DNA of 64,000 bases, taken from DATMXS01 sp035561355 (GTDB lineage: Bacteria; Acidobacteriota; Terriglobia; Bryobacterales; Bryobacteraceae). Below the pieces are notes generated by a model. The model made no database searches, was not told the origin of the DNA, and worked only from the letters and a program-made list of their open reading frames with translations. Shown piece by piece: positions 6,870-15,998 of this stretch. The first letter of the stretch is position 1. Each line of letters begins with the position of its first letter. The DNA is taken from contig DATMXS010000060.1 in the NCBI GenBank assembly GCA_035561355.1, positions 1-64,000 of the forward strand. The letters run 5' to 3'. Both the position numbers and the translations under genes were made by a program.

Positions 6870-9146
6870 ATGCGACCTCAAGATCATCCCGATAACAAGG
6901 TTGGACCGAAACTCCGCCTGCCGGCTCCGTACCGGCCCGCAAGCGCCGGTGTCGTCCCTTACGGGAGCGCCGCCGCGACGTTCGATGTTTCTGATGATTT
7001 CGATTCGACGCTGTACCAGTCGTGGCGGTTGCTCCTCCGCAGCAAAGCCAAAATCCTCATCGCGGCCGTGCTCGGCGCCGTGCTCGGCTTATCGTTCGAT
7101 GCTACGAAAGTGGCGACCTACGAGGCGAAGACCCTGATCGAAGTGATGCCGCCCAGCGAACAGACAGGCGCGATCCGTTTTGCGACTTTGAGTCCGGCCG
7201 TCGATTCGTCCTGGGTGGACACACAAGTTGCGATCCTGAAGAGCCGCTCAACGGCCGATCGCGTCACGGCAAAACTGAAAGAGCCTCCACGGACCGGGGA
7301 TACGCTCGAGATGACGCCGCTTCAAAGCTGGGGTCGCAAGTTCGGGTTCAGAATGCAGGCGCATCCGGACAGTTTCGGGCGTGCGCTCTCGATGGCGCGA
7401 CGCACGCTCCATGTCGATCCGGTCGGGCAAACGCGGATTGTGGCGATCACCTGCTCTTCGACGGATCCGAATGTTTCGGCCCGTTTCGTGAACGCACTCG
7501 TTCAGGACTTCATGGACGAGACGGAACGCGCCCGGTCGGCATCGAGCGAACAGGCGCAGATCTGGTTGAAGCAGCAAGTTAGAGAGCTCAAGACCCGCCT
7601 GGAGGCTGGTGATCGCGAATTGCAGCAGTACGCGCGAAGCGCTGGCCTGTTTACCAATTCAGGCAGTTCGCTGCCCGGACTGGAGACACTGCGCAGGCTC
7701 GAGCAGGAACTCGCGGCGGCGCAGGCCGATCGCGTGACCAAGCACTCGCGTCTGAATCTACTCTCGTCGCTACCCCAACAGTCGCTCAGCCTGTTCGCGG
7801 AGGATACCACCGTCAGGACCCACGAGGCGCAGTTCGCGGACCTGCAGCGGCAGATGGCCGAACTGCGGGCATCCTTCACACCTGAGCACTACCGCGTGCA
7901 ACGTTTACAGGCACAGATCACACAGCTAGACTCGGTCCTCAAAGACGAGCGTGCAGGCCTGCTGATTCGCGCGCGGCGTGACTATGAGGAAGCCGCTCGG
8001 CACGAAGAGTTGCTATTGGGCACACTGAAGCGGCAGGGTGGCGTCGTGTCCGATCACGCTGTGCGGCAGATCAACATGCGGCAGTTAGAGCGCGAGCTGG
8101 ATCTCACCAGGCAACTCCATGACAGCATGCTGCAGAAGTTGAATGAACTGGGGGTGACTTCCGCGATCCGCGCCAGCACGGTCAGGGTCATCGATCGTGC
8201 TACTCCTTCTGGTGTTCCCGATATTCCTCTGCCGGTACGGAATCTCGTTCTGGGAGCTTTCGCGGCAATGGCCCTATGCGCGGGTTTCCTGGTCATCCGA
8301 GACCGCGTGGATGCTAACGTCAGGGCTCCTGGCGAAGGTCCTCAATACCTGAATGTCCCCGAGTTCGGAGTCATACCGAGTGCGAAGGCGGATCCGGATT
8401 GGCCAGCGCTCAACTACGCCGCGAACGGGTTGATACCACTGCGGACGGCAGACAACTCCGTCGAACTCGCCACGCTGCGGCGAAGCCCCTCCATGATGGC
8501 GGAATCGTTCCGGAGAACACTGGCTTCAATCTTGTTCGCGCGGCCTAACGGTGAGCGGCCTCGAATTTTAGTGGTGACAAGCCCGGGACCGGGTGAAGGC
8601 AAGAGCACGGTTGTATGCAACCTCGGTACGGCGCTCGCAGAGATCAAACATCGCGTCCTGCTGATCGACGCCGACCTGCGCAACCCACAGCTGCACAGAA
8701 CGTTCGATGTACCAAACAGCTGGGGACTCAGCGATCTCCTACGTGAGGCGGATCGAGTCCAGGAGCTCCCGCTCGAGGCGCTCGCAAAACCGACGGACAT
8801 ACCCAATCTCTATCTGCTGCCCAGCGGGCCCTCAGCGGTTTCTATCAGTCACTTGCTCTTCTCTGAGCCGATGGCTGAGTTACTTCGCAGGTTCAGCCGG
8901 GAATTCGATACGGTATTGATCGACACTCCTCCGGCACTTGTGTTCGCCGACGCGCGGATTCTGGGAAGCATCAGCGACGGGGTCATCCTGGTTCTCCGGT
9001 CGGGACGTTCCAAGCGTGCCGACGCGATCGCGGCGGTGCGGCGGCTTGCCGAGGACAACACGGCCGTCCTTGGGACCGTTCTCAATGACTGGGTGCCCGA
9101 GCGTCACGAGAAACCCTACTCCTACTACCGCCGTGAACGAGGCTGA
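6870..9146 (+). CDS. wzc: Wzc-type chain-length regulator with BY-kinase domain
   Basis: The 758-residue inner-membrane protein has a Wzz-type N-terminal part with a first membrane segment near residue 60 (ILIAAVLGAVLGL). Long periplasmic helices (about 210-430) and a second membrane segment near 450-475 follow. The C-terminal bacterial tyrosine kinase shows Walker A GPGEGKST (about 572-579), Walker A' LLIDADLRNP (about 597) and Walker B VLIDTPP (about 682). The tail YSYYRRERG provides a short tyrosine cluster for autophosphorylation. It would control polymer length together with the Wza-type gene directly upstream. Confidence 0.95.
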   Translation: MRPQDHPDNKVGPKLRLPAPYRPASAGVVPYGSAAATFDVSDDFDSTLYQSWRLLLRSKAKILIAAVLGAVLGLSFDATKVATYEAKTLIEVMPPSEQTGAIRFATLSPAVDSSWVDTQVAILKSRSTADRVTAKLKEPPRTGDTLEMTPLQSWGRKFGFRMQAHPDSFGRALSMARRTLHVDPVGQTRIVAITCSSTDPNVSARFVNALVQDFMDETERARSASSEQAQIWLKQQVRELKTRLEAGDRELQQYARSAGLFTNSGSSLPGLETLRRLEQELAAAQADRVTKHSRLNLLSSLPQQSLSLFAEDTTVRTHEAQFADLQRQMAELRASFTPEHYRVQRLQAQITQLDSVLKDERAGLLIRARRDYEEAARHEELLLGTLKRQGGVVSDHAVRQINMRQLERELDLTRQLHDSMLQKLNELGVTSAIRASTVRVIDRATPSGVPDIPLPVRNLVLGAFAAMALCAGFLVIRDRVDANVRAPGEGPQYLNVPEFGVIPSAKADPDWPALNYAANGLIPLRTADNSVELATLRRSPSMMAESFRRTLASILFARPNGERPRILVVTSPGPGEGKSTVVCNLGTALAEIKHRVLLIDADLRNPQLHRTFDVPNSWGLSDLLREADRVQELPLEALAKPTDIPNLYLLPSGPSAVSISHLLFSEPMAELLRRFSREFDTVLIDTPPALVFADARILGSISDGVILVLRSGRSKRADAIAAVRRLAEDNTAVLGTVLNDWVPERHEKPYSYYRRERG

Positions 9147-9156
9147 TAGCCTCACC

Positions 9157-10197
9157 ATGAATTGCGCAAGCGTGGGCGAGATCCCAGGTGTCTCTGCCGG
9201 TTGGCACTTCCGGGCCGGCTCTTATGTGCGCCTTGAACCGGCCCGATCCGGGCCGCCACTGACAGGCGTGTCCGTGATCGTCTGCACGGCGGGCCGGCCG
9301 CAGAGCTGCCGCCGGCTGTTCGAATCGATTGCACGGCAGGGCAGGGTGCCCAACGATCTGATCATCGTGGACTCAAGCGCTGAGGCGGAAACGGAAGAGA
9401 TCGTCCGCTCGTTCGCCGGGCGACCGTTTGCAAGCCTCGCTTACGCACGAGTGAAATCGGAATTGGCCGGCCTCACCAAACAGAGGAACTTCGGCCTCCA
9501 GTTGGTGCCGACCGAGTTGGTGGCCTTCTTCGATGACGACACTGTTCTGGAGAAGCGCTGTATCGCCGAGATGGAGGCAGTTCACGAATCGGGCGGCGAT
9601 GGGATCGTAGGCGTTGGGGCGTACATCGCAAACGCGCATATCGAACCACCGTTCCTGTGGCGGCTGCGGCGCGCGTTGCGCATCACCCGCCACCTCCGCC
9701 CCGGCACTTATGACCGCTCGGGCTGGTCTATCCCCTGGAGTTTTCTGCCGCCGACGACAGAAATCGTCGAGGGCGATTGGCTGCCCGGCGGAGCGGCGAT
9801 GTGGAAGACCGACACGGTGCGCCGCGTAGGCTTCTGTGAGGCGTTCCAAGGCTACGGATGGGGTGAGGATCTGGAGTTCTCGCTCAGGGCGCGCCGCTGG
9901 GGGCGGCTCGTTGTGGCGGGCCGCGCACGGCTAGACCATCTGACCGAGGGTCAGGGCCGTCCCGATCAGTTCAGGCTCGGCTACATGGAAACTCGAAACC
10001 GCTGGCATATCCATGAACGGTGCCTTGAGGACCGTTCGCCCCGGGATCGGCGTGCGCTGCTTTACGGGACCGCGCTCGACACGCTGCTATTGGCATGCGG
10101 CGGCTTACTCGCTCCCTGGCGGGCGAAAATGAGCGCGCAACGAGTTGCGGGCAGAATCAAGGCCGCGTACCACCTGGCTCTTCGGGAAAACAGCTGA
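9157..10197 (+). CDS. Glycosyltransferase family 2
   Basis: The 346-residue enzyme has the GT-A start GVSVIVCTAGRPQ, an acidic metal-binding motif FFDDDT, and the later GDWLPGGAAMW...GYGWGEDLEFSLRARR region with the ED acceptor-site motif of GT2 enzymes. It would transfer a sugar from a nucleotide donor during repeat-unit assembly on the cytoplasmic side. ATG 9157 is chosen; GTG 9133, overlapping the wzc stop, is an alternative. The stop overlaps the ATG of the asparagine synthetase (TGATG). Sugar specificity cannot be read from sequence. Confidence 0.9.
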   Translation: MNCASVGEIPGVSAGWHFRAGSYVRLEPARSGPPLTGVSVIVCTAGRPQSCRRLFESIARQGRVPNDLIIVDSSAEAETEEIVRSFAGRPFASLAYARVKSELAGLTKQRNFGLQLVPTELVAFFDDDTVLEKRCIAEMEAVHESGGDGIVGVGAYIANAHIEPPFLWRLRRALRITRHLRPGTYDRSGWSIPWSFLPPTTEIVEGDWLPGGAAMWKTDTVRRVGFCEAFQGYGWGEDLEFSLRARRWGRLVVAGRARLDHLTEGQGRPDQFRLGYMETRNRWHIHERCLEDRSPRDRRALLYGTALDTLLLACGGLLAPWRAKMSAQRVAGRIKAAYHLALRENS

Positions 10198-12107
10198 TGT
10201 GCGGGATTGCAGGGGCAATCGGAGTCGAGCAGCCGCGATCAAAGGCTGGGCTCATGGCAATGAAGGCTAATCTCAGCCGCCGTGGGCCCGACGCGTGCGG
10301 ATATTGGGAGAGCACGCGCGCCGCACTTCTGCACACACGGCTGAGCGTAATTGATCTGGACGGTTCGAAACAGCCCATGCCGAACGAAGACGGCACCGTT
10401 CTGGTTGTCTTTAACGGCGAGATCTATAACTTCGTTTCGATCCGCAAGCGCCTCATCGAGCGCGGCCATGTGTTTCGGACAAAAGGTGATACAGAACTGC
10501 TGGTGCACCTTTACGAGGAAGCCGGAACAGAAATGTGCGAGCAGCTGGACGGGATGTTCGCATTCGCGCTGTATGACGTTCCGCAGCACCGGCTGCTGCT
10601 GGTTCGCGATCGCGCCGGTATCAAGCCGCTCTACTACTGGTACAAACCCGATGACGGCGAGTTGCTGTTCGCGAGCGATCTCGGCGCGATGCTAGCCAAC
10701 CCGTGCGCCCCCCGGAAGTTGAACCTGACCGCGCTCGCGCAGTTCTTCCAGTTCGGGTATGCCATTCACCCGCATAGCTGGATCGAGCAGGTCAACCAGC
10801 TCGAACCCGGTCAGACGCTCCTGTGGAACAACGGCGCGATCGCTGCGCGACGGTACTATGCGTGGAATTATGAGCCGGACTCGAGAATGACGCGCCGCGC
10901 AACCGCGGTTCGCGCTCTCGAGGAAGCGGCAGACAAGTCTGTCCGAAGCCAGTTGGCCGCGGACGTCAGGCTCGGGTCTTTTCTGAGCGGCGGTCTCGAT
11001 TCAAGCACGGTCACGGCGTTCGCCCAACGCGCCAGGAGCGAATCGGGCGATCGCATCAGCACCTTCACCGTGAGGTTCGATCACGAGTCATTCGACGAAT
11101 CGGTGCGCGCGCGCGCGATCGCCGGTGAACTCGGCACTTTTCATACCGAGATCAACGGGGAGGGTTTGCCTTTCGATCGCAGGTTCCTCGGAGAACTCGC
11201 CGATTGCACCGGGGAGCCTTTCGGGGATGTATCCGCTCTGCCCACCTACGCGCTCTGCCGTGACGTGCGGCGAGAGATCAAAGTGGCGCTAAGCGGCGAT
11301 GGCGGCGATGAGATCTTTCTCGGCTACTCGGGGCTATCGAAACAGCGCATCGCGCGCCGAGCCCGAGTGCTTCCCGGCGGTTTTCGGCGGTTCTTGACCG
11401 GCCTGCCGGGCAGCGGAGGAGGCGCGTTCGTACGGCGTGCACACAAGTACCTGCGGCTGTCGCTGGCTGACGATCCGGGGCTGATCATCGAATGGGCGCG
11501 GCGGTGGAGGACGGACGAGATGGGCTGTCTTTTGAGTTCCGACGTCCTACCGGCTTTCCTCGAGACCCACAATCGCGCGGTCGAGGAAGTGCGCGCGATC
11601 ATCGGCGCGGGCAAACAAGGCGGGTTTAGCGAGCAGCAGGCTCGTTTTCACCTGCTCGTCGACCTGCCATGCGACTGTTTGCTCAAAGTTGATCGGATGG
11701 CGATGGCACACGGGCTCGAAGTCCGCGTACCGTTGCTGTCCAATGCGATGTTGGAGTACGCAGCGCGTCTGCCGCTGTCGATGCGCCGATACCGTGGAAA
11801 GACGAAAGAGCCGCTTCGGACTGTTGCGGAGGCGAAGTGCCACGTGTTGGCCAAGCCGTCACCAAAGCGCGGATTTGAATTCCCGCTCGAGAACTGGGTT
11901 AGGCCTCGCCTTGCCATCGCGTGGAGAGATTGGAATATATCAGCGAAACTGAGCGAGATCGGTTTCAATGCCAAGGCGGTCGATGGGACCGTGAGGGCTT
12001 ACACCAGCACGCCTTCGGCCCACCGCCGCAACTGGCTTGCAGGGCGCCTCTTCGACCTTCTGCTGCTCGCGGTGTGGGCAGACGACCACAGCGTCACTGT
12101 TAATTAG
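10197..12107 (+). CDS. asnB: Asparagine synthase (glutamine-hydrolysing) family protein
   Basis: The 636-residue protein begins MCGIAGAIG, so Cys2 is the glutamine-amidotransferase nucleophile after Met removal. SRRGPDA, FNGEIYN and the Asp-containing KGDTELL complete the glutaminase half. The synthetase half has the ATP pyrophosphatase loop SGGLDSS. Homologues in polysaccharide loci probably amidate an acidic sugar or a polymer precursor rather than free aspartate; this is inference from context. The ATG overlaps the previous stop. A methyltransferase gene follows 7 nt downstream. Confidence 0.93.
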   Translation: MCGIAGAIGVEQPRSKAGLMAMKANLSRRGPDACGYWESTRAALLHTRLSVIDLDGSKQPMPNEDGTVLVVFNGEIYNFVSIRKRLIERGHVFRTKGDTELLVHLYEEAGTEMCEQLDGMFAFALYDVPQHRLLLVRDRAGIKPLYYWYKPDDGELLFASDLGAMLANPCAPRKLNLTALAQFFQFGYAIHPHSWIEQVNQLEPGQTLLWNNGAIAARRYYAWNYEPDSRMTRRATAVRALEEAADKSVRSQLAADVRLGSFLSGGLDSSTVTAFAQRARSESGDRISTFTVRFDHESFDESVRARAIAGELGTFHTEINGEGLPFDRRFLGELADCTGEPFGDVSALPTYALCRDVRREIKVALSGDGGDEIFLGYSGLSKQRIARRARVLPGGFRRFLTGLPGSGGGAFVRRAHKYLRLSLADDPGLIIEWARRWRTDEMGCLLSSDVLPAFLETHNRAVEEVRAIIGAGKQGGFSEQQARFHLLVDLPCDCLLKVDRMAMAHGLEVRVPLLSNAMLEYAARLPLSMRRYRGKTKEPLRTVAEAKCHVLAKPSPKRGFEFPLENWVRPRLAIAWRDWNISAKLSEIGFNAKAVDGTVRAYTSTPSAHRRNWLAGRLFDLLLLAVWADDHSVTVN

Positions 12108-12114
12108 AGATCAC

Positions 12115-12912
12115 ATGCTCGGGCAGAGCACGGCGGCTCTCGAAGTCGGTTTTCGGCGTGGGATCCAAAGCGTTATCGGCACTCCCAGCATCCACGAACG
12201 CCAGAAGTGGATGGCCGCCTGGCCGCATCTCACACGGCTCCCCGTGTGTGGAGTTCGCGTCCTGGATGCCGGTTGCGGCACTGGCGCGTGGGCACTGGAA
12301 CTCGCGCGGCTTCGTCCGGGATGGGAGATCGTAGGCATTGACCGGGACGAGGTCGCGGTCCGCGCGGCTGAGCACGCGCGGCAGAGGCTGAGATGTTCGA
12401 ATGTAGTTTTCGCTTCGGCCGACTTCCTCCAGTATCGGCCGCTTGCATTGTTCGACGTCGTGCTCTCGGTTCACTCGGCGCATTACCTGGCGGCTTCCGG
12501 CAAGGGAGATGCATTCTTCGCCGCAGTCCGATCCTGGCTGAATCCAGGCGGCCGCCTGATGCTGCTCGGGCCGAGGCGCTTCGATCGAGCGCCGTTCCTC
12601 TCACAACTGCCGGGGCCGAAGCAACCGTGGAATGTGTTCTCGGGTGACGACTTGCGTCGCCTATGCGAGCAAGAGAACTTGGCGGTGGAGGTCCTGCAGC
12701 CGACGACATCGCGCCTTGGAGCTGCCGCGAAGCAGTTGGCATGGGCTACCGAGAGCCGCGGGCGGCTCCTTTCACTCGTACTCTGGCCTATCGAATGGTG
12801 CCTCACGGCCATCGATTCGCGACGGAGAATTCAGCCAGCCGATCCCAGTGTCGGCTGGCTTCTAATCGCCTCCGCCGCTTCGGACAGCGGCTGCCAACCG
12901 GCGCGGTCATGA
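12115..12912 (+). CDS. Class I SAM-dependent methyltransferase
   Basis: The 265-residue protein has the SAM-binding motif I VLDAGCGTGAW (about residues 49-59), the acidic ribose-binding segment IVGIDRDE, and the post-motif LNPGGRLMLLGP. It would methylate a sugar, amino sugar or lipid intermediate of the locus. Start ATG 12115, 7 nt after the synthetase stop; the stop overlaps the next ATG (ATGA). The C-terminal about 80 residues are less typical and may contact the acceptor. Confidence 0.85.
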   Translation: MLGQSTAALEVGFRRGIQSVIGTPSIHERQKWMAAWPHLTRLPVCGVRVLDAGCGTGAWALELARLRPGWEIVGIDRDEVAVRAAEHARQRLRCSNVVFASADFLQYRPLALFDVVLSVHSAHYLAASGKGDAFFAAVRSWLNPGGRLMLLGPRRFDRAPFLSQLPGPKQPWNVFSGDDLRRLCEQENLAVEVLQPTTSRLGAAAKQLAWATESRGRLLSLVLWPIEWCLTAIDSRRRIQPADPSVGWLLIASAASDSGCQPARS

Positions 12913-13955
12913 CCCAACAAAGATCCGTATTGCTTATCGGCACGTTCCTTTCAGCGTTTGGCGGCCGGCGCGGCGTGTCGGAAGACCTCGCCGAGGAGCT
13001 TCGGCGCCGCGGCTGGAAGGTGATTACGGCGTCGGCACGGCCTGGCCGCCCTGGAAGAATCCTGGACATGCTCGCGACCACGTGGCGGTACCGCGGCCAG
13101 TACGCGTGTGCGAGCGTCGAGGTGTATAGCGGTCCAGCCTTCATATGGGCCGAAGCGGTGTGCAGCCTCCTCCGAATCCTTGGGCGGCCGTATGTCCTCG
13201 TGCTTCACGGCGGCAATCTGCCGGCGTTTGCCAGGCAGTGGCCGCGGCGCGTACGGCGCCTCCTCAATTCCGCAGCCGTTGTGACATGCCCCTCGCAGTT
13301 CTTGGCGACCGCGCTCGCGGGGTTCGGGCGGGAGATTCGGGTGATACCGAACGGCGTCGACCTGGGCCGTTTTCGCTTTCGGCTACGCCGCACGCTCGAG
13401 CGGCGACTCGTGTGGCTTCGTGCGTTTCATCGTCTGTACGATCCGGAACTCGCCGTCCGGGTGGCGGCGATTGTCGCAAGAAGCTTTCCTGGACTGCGTC
13501 TCACCCTTTGCGGTGTGGATAAGCACGACGGAACGTTGGAGCGGGTCGAACGGCTCATCGCCGAGCTCGGGGTGGACGGCACTGTAATTGTGCGCGGCCC
13601 CGTGCCCAGGGCCGGTGTGCCGGAGGTGCTAGACGGCTCAGATATCCTTCTGAATACCGCACGTGTCGACAATACGCCGGTCAGCGTGATCGAAGCGATG
13701 GCAAGTGGGCTGTGCATCGTGAGCACGAGCGCCGGCGGTCTCTCCTACCTGATCGAGGATGGGCGGGAAGGATTGTTGGTGAGAGTCGGCGACGCGCAGG
13801 CGATGGCAGACGCGGTTCTGCGGCTGCTGAGATCGGCCGAATTGGCATCAAAGCTGTCGGCGAACGCGCGCCATCGTGCAATGTGCTTCGATTGGTCGCA
13901 CATCGTTCCTGAGATCGAGGCCGTTCTTGACGGCCTTGGCACGGCTCAAGGGTGA
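12909..13955 (+). CDS. Glycosyltransferase family 4
   Basis: The 348-residue GT-B protein shows IRVIPNGVDLGRF in the linker region and the donor-binding motif NTPVSVIEAMASG with the conserved Glu. These are typical of retaining GT4 enzymes using nucleotide sugars. A Gly-rich loop (FLSAFGGRRGVSE) sits near the N-terminus. ATG 12909 overlaps the methyltransferase stop by 4 nt. Its place between the methyltransferase and a deacetylase-like gene fits a role in building the repeat unit. Confidence 0.9.
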   Translation: MTQQRSVLLIGTFLSAFGGRRGVSEDLAEELRRRGWKVITASARPGRPGRILDMLATTWRYRGQYACASVEVYSGPAFIWAEAVCSLLRILGRPYVLVLHGGNLPAFARQWPRRVRRLLNSAAVVTCPSQFLATALAGFGREIRVIPNGVDLGRFRFRLRRTLERRLVWLRAFHRLYDPELAVRVAAIVARSFPGLRLTLCGVDKHDGTLERVERLIAELGVDGTVIVRGPVPRAGVPEVLDGSDILLNTARVDNTPVSVIEAMASGLCIVSTSAGGLSYLIEDGREGLLVRVGDAQAMADAVLRLLRSAELASKLSANARHRAMCFDWSHIVPEIEAVLDGLGTAQG

Positions 13956-13994
13956 GTGCGCTGCGTCACAAGCGACTGCCAGGTTGAACCATAC

Positions 13995-14825
13995 ATGCGG
14001 TCTCAGCTTCTGGTCTTCTGGGATTACGACACGCAGTGGGGAGCGGACCGTTCGCGCTCGCCCGGAGGCCGCAAGGGTTGGGGCGGCCTGGAGTTCAGCA
14101 ACACGGAAGAGCTTCTCGCCGTCCACGAAACCTACGAGGTTCCGGCGTGTTTTGCCGTGGTTGGCGCCGCGGCCCTGAACGGATGCCGCCCTTACCACGA
14201 TCCGGGTCAGATCCGAGCGATACGCGCCGCAGGCCATGAAATCGCCAGCCACTCGCAATATCACGAGTGGTTGCCGGCGCTCGATCGTGCTCGGCTCGTG
14301 GAGACGTTGCGGACCAGTAAGGATACGCTTGAGCAGTGCGTTGGCTCGGAGGTCCTGACCTTCGTGCCACCTTTCAACCAGCCGTTCGACTATGCGCGCC
14401 GCGCGTCAATCAGCATCTCCGAGAGGCGCCAAGCCGGTTCGGCGCGCACCAACCTGAGCGGGCTGTGTACCGCGCTTGCCGCGACCGGTTACCGGTTCTG
14501 CCGCGTTGCATACCGGCCGATCTGGGAACGCGTGTGGGGTGTGGTTTCGCGTAAGGCATGGAACCGCCCGGCGCGTTTGGAAGCGATCGCCGGTATTCAG
14601 TGTGTGCGAATGAATATGGGGACCGGATTCGATGCGGAGCCGCGAGCGTTTCTGGCCGAACATGCCGGGCAAGGCGGATTGTTCATCGCGACAGGCCATC
14701 CACACTCTCTTCATAGCGGCGGGCCGCAGGATCTAGAGCACCTTCGGCGCTTTCTCGAGCTCGTCGCCGATTTGCGATCGCGGAATATCCTCGAGGTCTC
14801 GTTACCAGCAGCACTTCTCGCGTAG
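13995..14825 (+). CDS. Polysaccharide deacetylase (CE4/NodB-like)
   Basis: The 276-residue protein has the CE4 elements: an early acidic motif in FWDYDTQWG, the metal-binding SHSQYHEW (motif 2, His-Ser-x-x-His), and FVPPFNQPFDY in place of motif 3. Such proteins in glycan loci remove N-acetyl groups from a lipid-linked or nascent glycan. No signal peptide is visible, so a cytoplasmic or membrane-face role is likely. ATG 13995 starts at the conserved part; in-frame GTG 13956, directly after the previous stop, is the alternative and would add 13 residues. Confidence 0.85.
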   Translation: MRSQLLVFWDYDTQWGADRSRSPGGRKGWGGLEFSNTEELLAVHETYEVPACFAVVGAAALNGCRPYHDPGQIRAIRAAGHEIASHSQYHEWLPALDRARLVETLRTSKDTLEQCVGSEVLTFVPPFNQPFDYARRASISISERRQAGSARTNLSGLCTALAATGYRFCRVAYRPIWERVWGVVSRKAWNRPARLEAIAGIQCVRMNMGTGFDAEPRAFLAEHAGQGGLFIATGHPHSLHSGGPQDLEHLRRFLELVADLRSRNILEVSLPAALLA

Positions 14826-14831
14826 CCGCAT

Positions 14832-15998
14832 ATGGAAATCTGTGTCGTGTCGTTCAAAGAGTGCTGGCGCCAGAACGGCGAATGGTTCAGCGACGGCGGG
14901 TTTCCGCTCCAAATCGCGTCCATCGGCTCACTCTTCCAACGAGTGAAATTGATGATCGTAGAGACAGCGGTTCGAGCGGGTGGTATTCCACTGCCGGCCG
15001 GAACGGAAGTCATTCCGATTCCGCGCCCTCAGGCCACAGGCTTTGGAAGAAAGCTCTGGGTTGCGGCGCATGCGGTTTCATACATCAGGCAGTTCGTCCC
15101 GCGTATGCTGGCGGCCGACGTGGTCCACGTGCCCCTCCCGGGCGACCTGCCGCTGCTTGGCTTGCTCACCGCAACGGCGCTCCGCCGCAGAGTGATCGCC
15201 AGATACGGCGGGTCCTGGCGGACGAACTCGCAAACGACATACATGAACCGTGTGACCCGCAGCCTGATGAGTGCGCTTGCCGGCGGTCGGCATGTCATGC
15301 TCGTTGCGGGGGATGAAGAAGGCCGGCCGGCAGCCCACCTTCACTGGTTGTTCTCGACTGCGCTGCGTAACGACGAGTTAAGGCGAATTCCGGCCGTCAC
15401 GCGAGCGAGTCTGCAGTATCCACCCAGGGCTTGCTACATCGGGCGGCTTTCTCCGGAAAAAGGTGTCGCGATACTGATCCGAGCCATCGCCGGGTTGGAG
15501 AGGCGGGGACTCCAGCCGGTGCCGGATGTGACGATTATCGGAGACGGACCCGAGCGCAGGCGTTTGGAACAACTCGCCGCCAGTCTCGATTGCGCCAGCC
15601 GCTTCACGTTCGTCGGCCAGGTGGACCGTACCGAACTTACAGAACATTTGGTCCGTCAGGATTTCTGTATCCACCCGTCTTCGACGGAGAGCATCTGCAA
15701 GGCCTGGGTGGATGCAATGGCGCACGGATTGCCGATCGTCTGCGCGGATGTCGGATCCGCGCCGCGCGCTATCAGTACGAACGGCTGCCGCGGATGGCTC
15801 GTTCGGCCTGACGACGAGGATGCCCTCGCTGACGGCATCCATGGGGCAATCGTTCACACGACGGACTGGCCATCACTTCGGCGCCGATGTCGCACGTACG
15901 CCGAGGAGCACACGCTAGATCGCTGGACCGAGCAGATTGGTCAAATCTGTGCAGCGCAGTGGCATTGGAAATACTCCGAAGGAAAACTTGTCGCGTGA
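14832..15998 (+). CDS. Glycosyltransferase family 4
   Basis: The 388-residue protein has ACYIGRLSPEKGV and IIGDGPERRRLEQLA, both hallmarks of the GT4 nucleotide-binding half, followed by HPSSTESICKAWVDAMAHG with the acidic residue of the E-x7-E region partly replaced. It would act on a lipid-linked intermediate at the inner face of the membrane. ATG at 14832, 6 nt after the deacetylase-like gene; its last codon overlaps the GTG of the polymerase gene. Confidence 0.9.
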   Translation: MEICVVSFKECWRQNGEWFSDGGFPLQIASIGSLFQRVKLMIVETAVRAGGIPLPAGTEVIPIPRPQATGFGRKLWVAAHAVSYIRQFVPRMLAADVVHVPLPGDLPLLGLLTATALRRRVIARYGGSWRTNSQTTYMNRVTRSLMSALAGGRHVMLVAGDEEGRPAAHLHWLFSTALRNDELRRIPAVTRASLQYPPRACYIGRLSPEKGVAILIRAIAGLERRGLQPVPDVTIIGDGPERRRLEQLAASLDCASRFTFVGQVDRTELTEHLVRQDFCIHPSSTESICKAWVDAMAHGLPIVCADVGSAPRAISTNGCRGWLVRPDDEDALADGIHGAIVHTTDWPSLRRRCRTYAEEHTLDRWTEQIGQICAAQWHWKYSEGKLVA

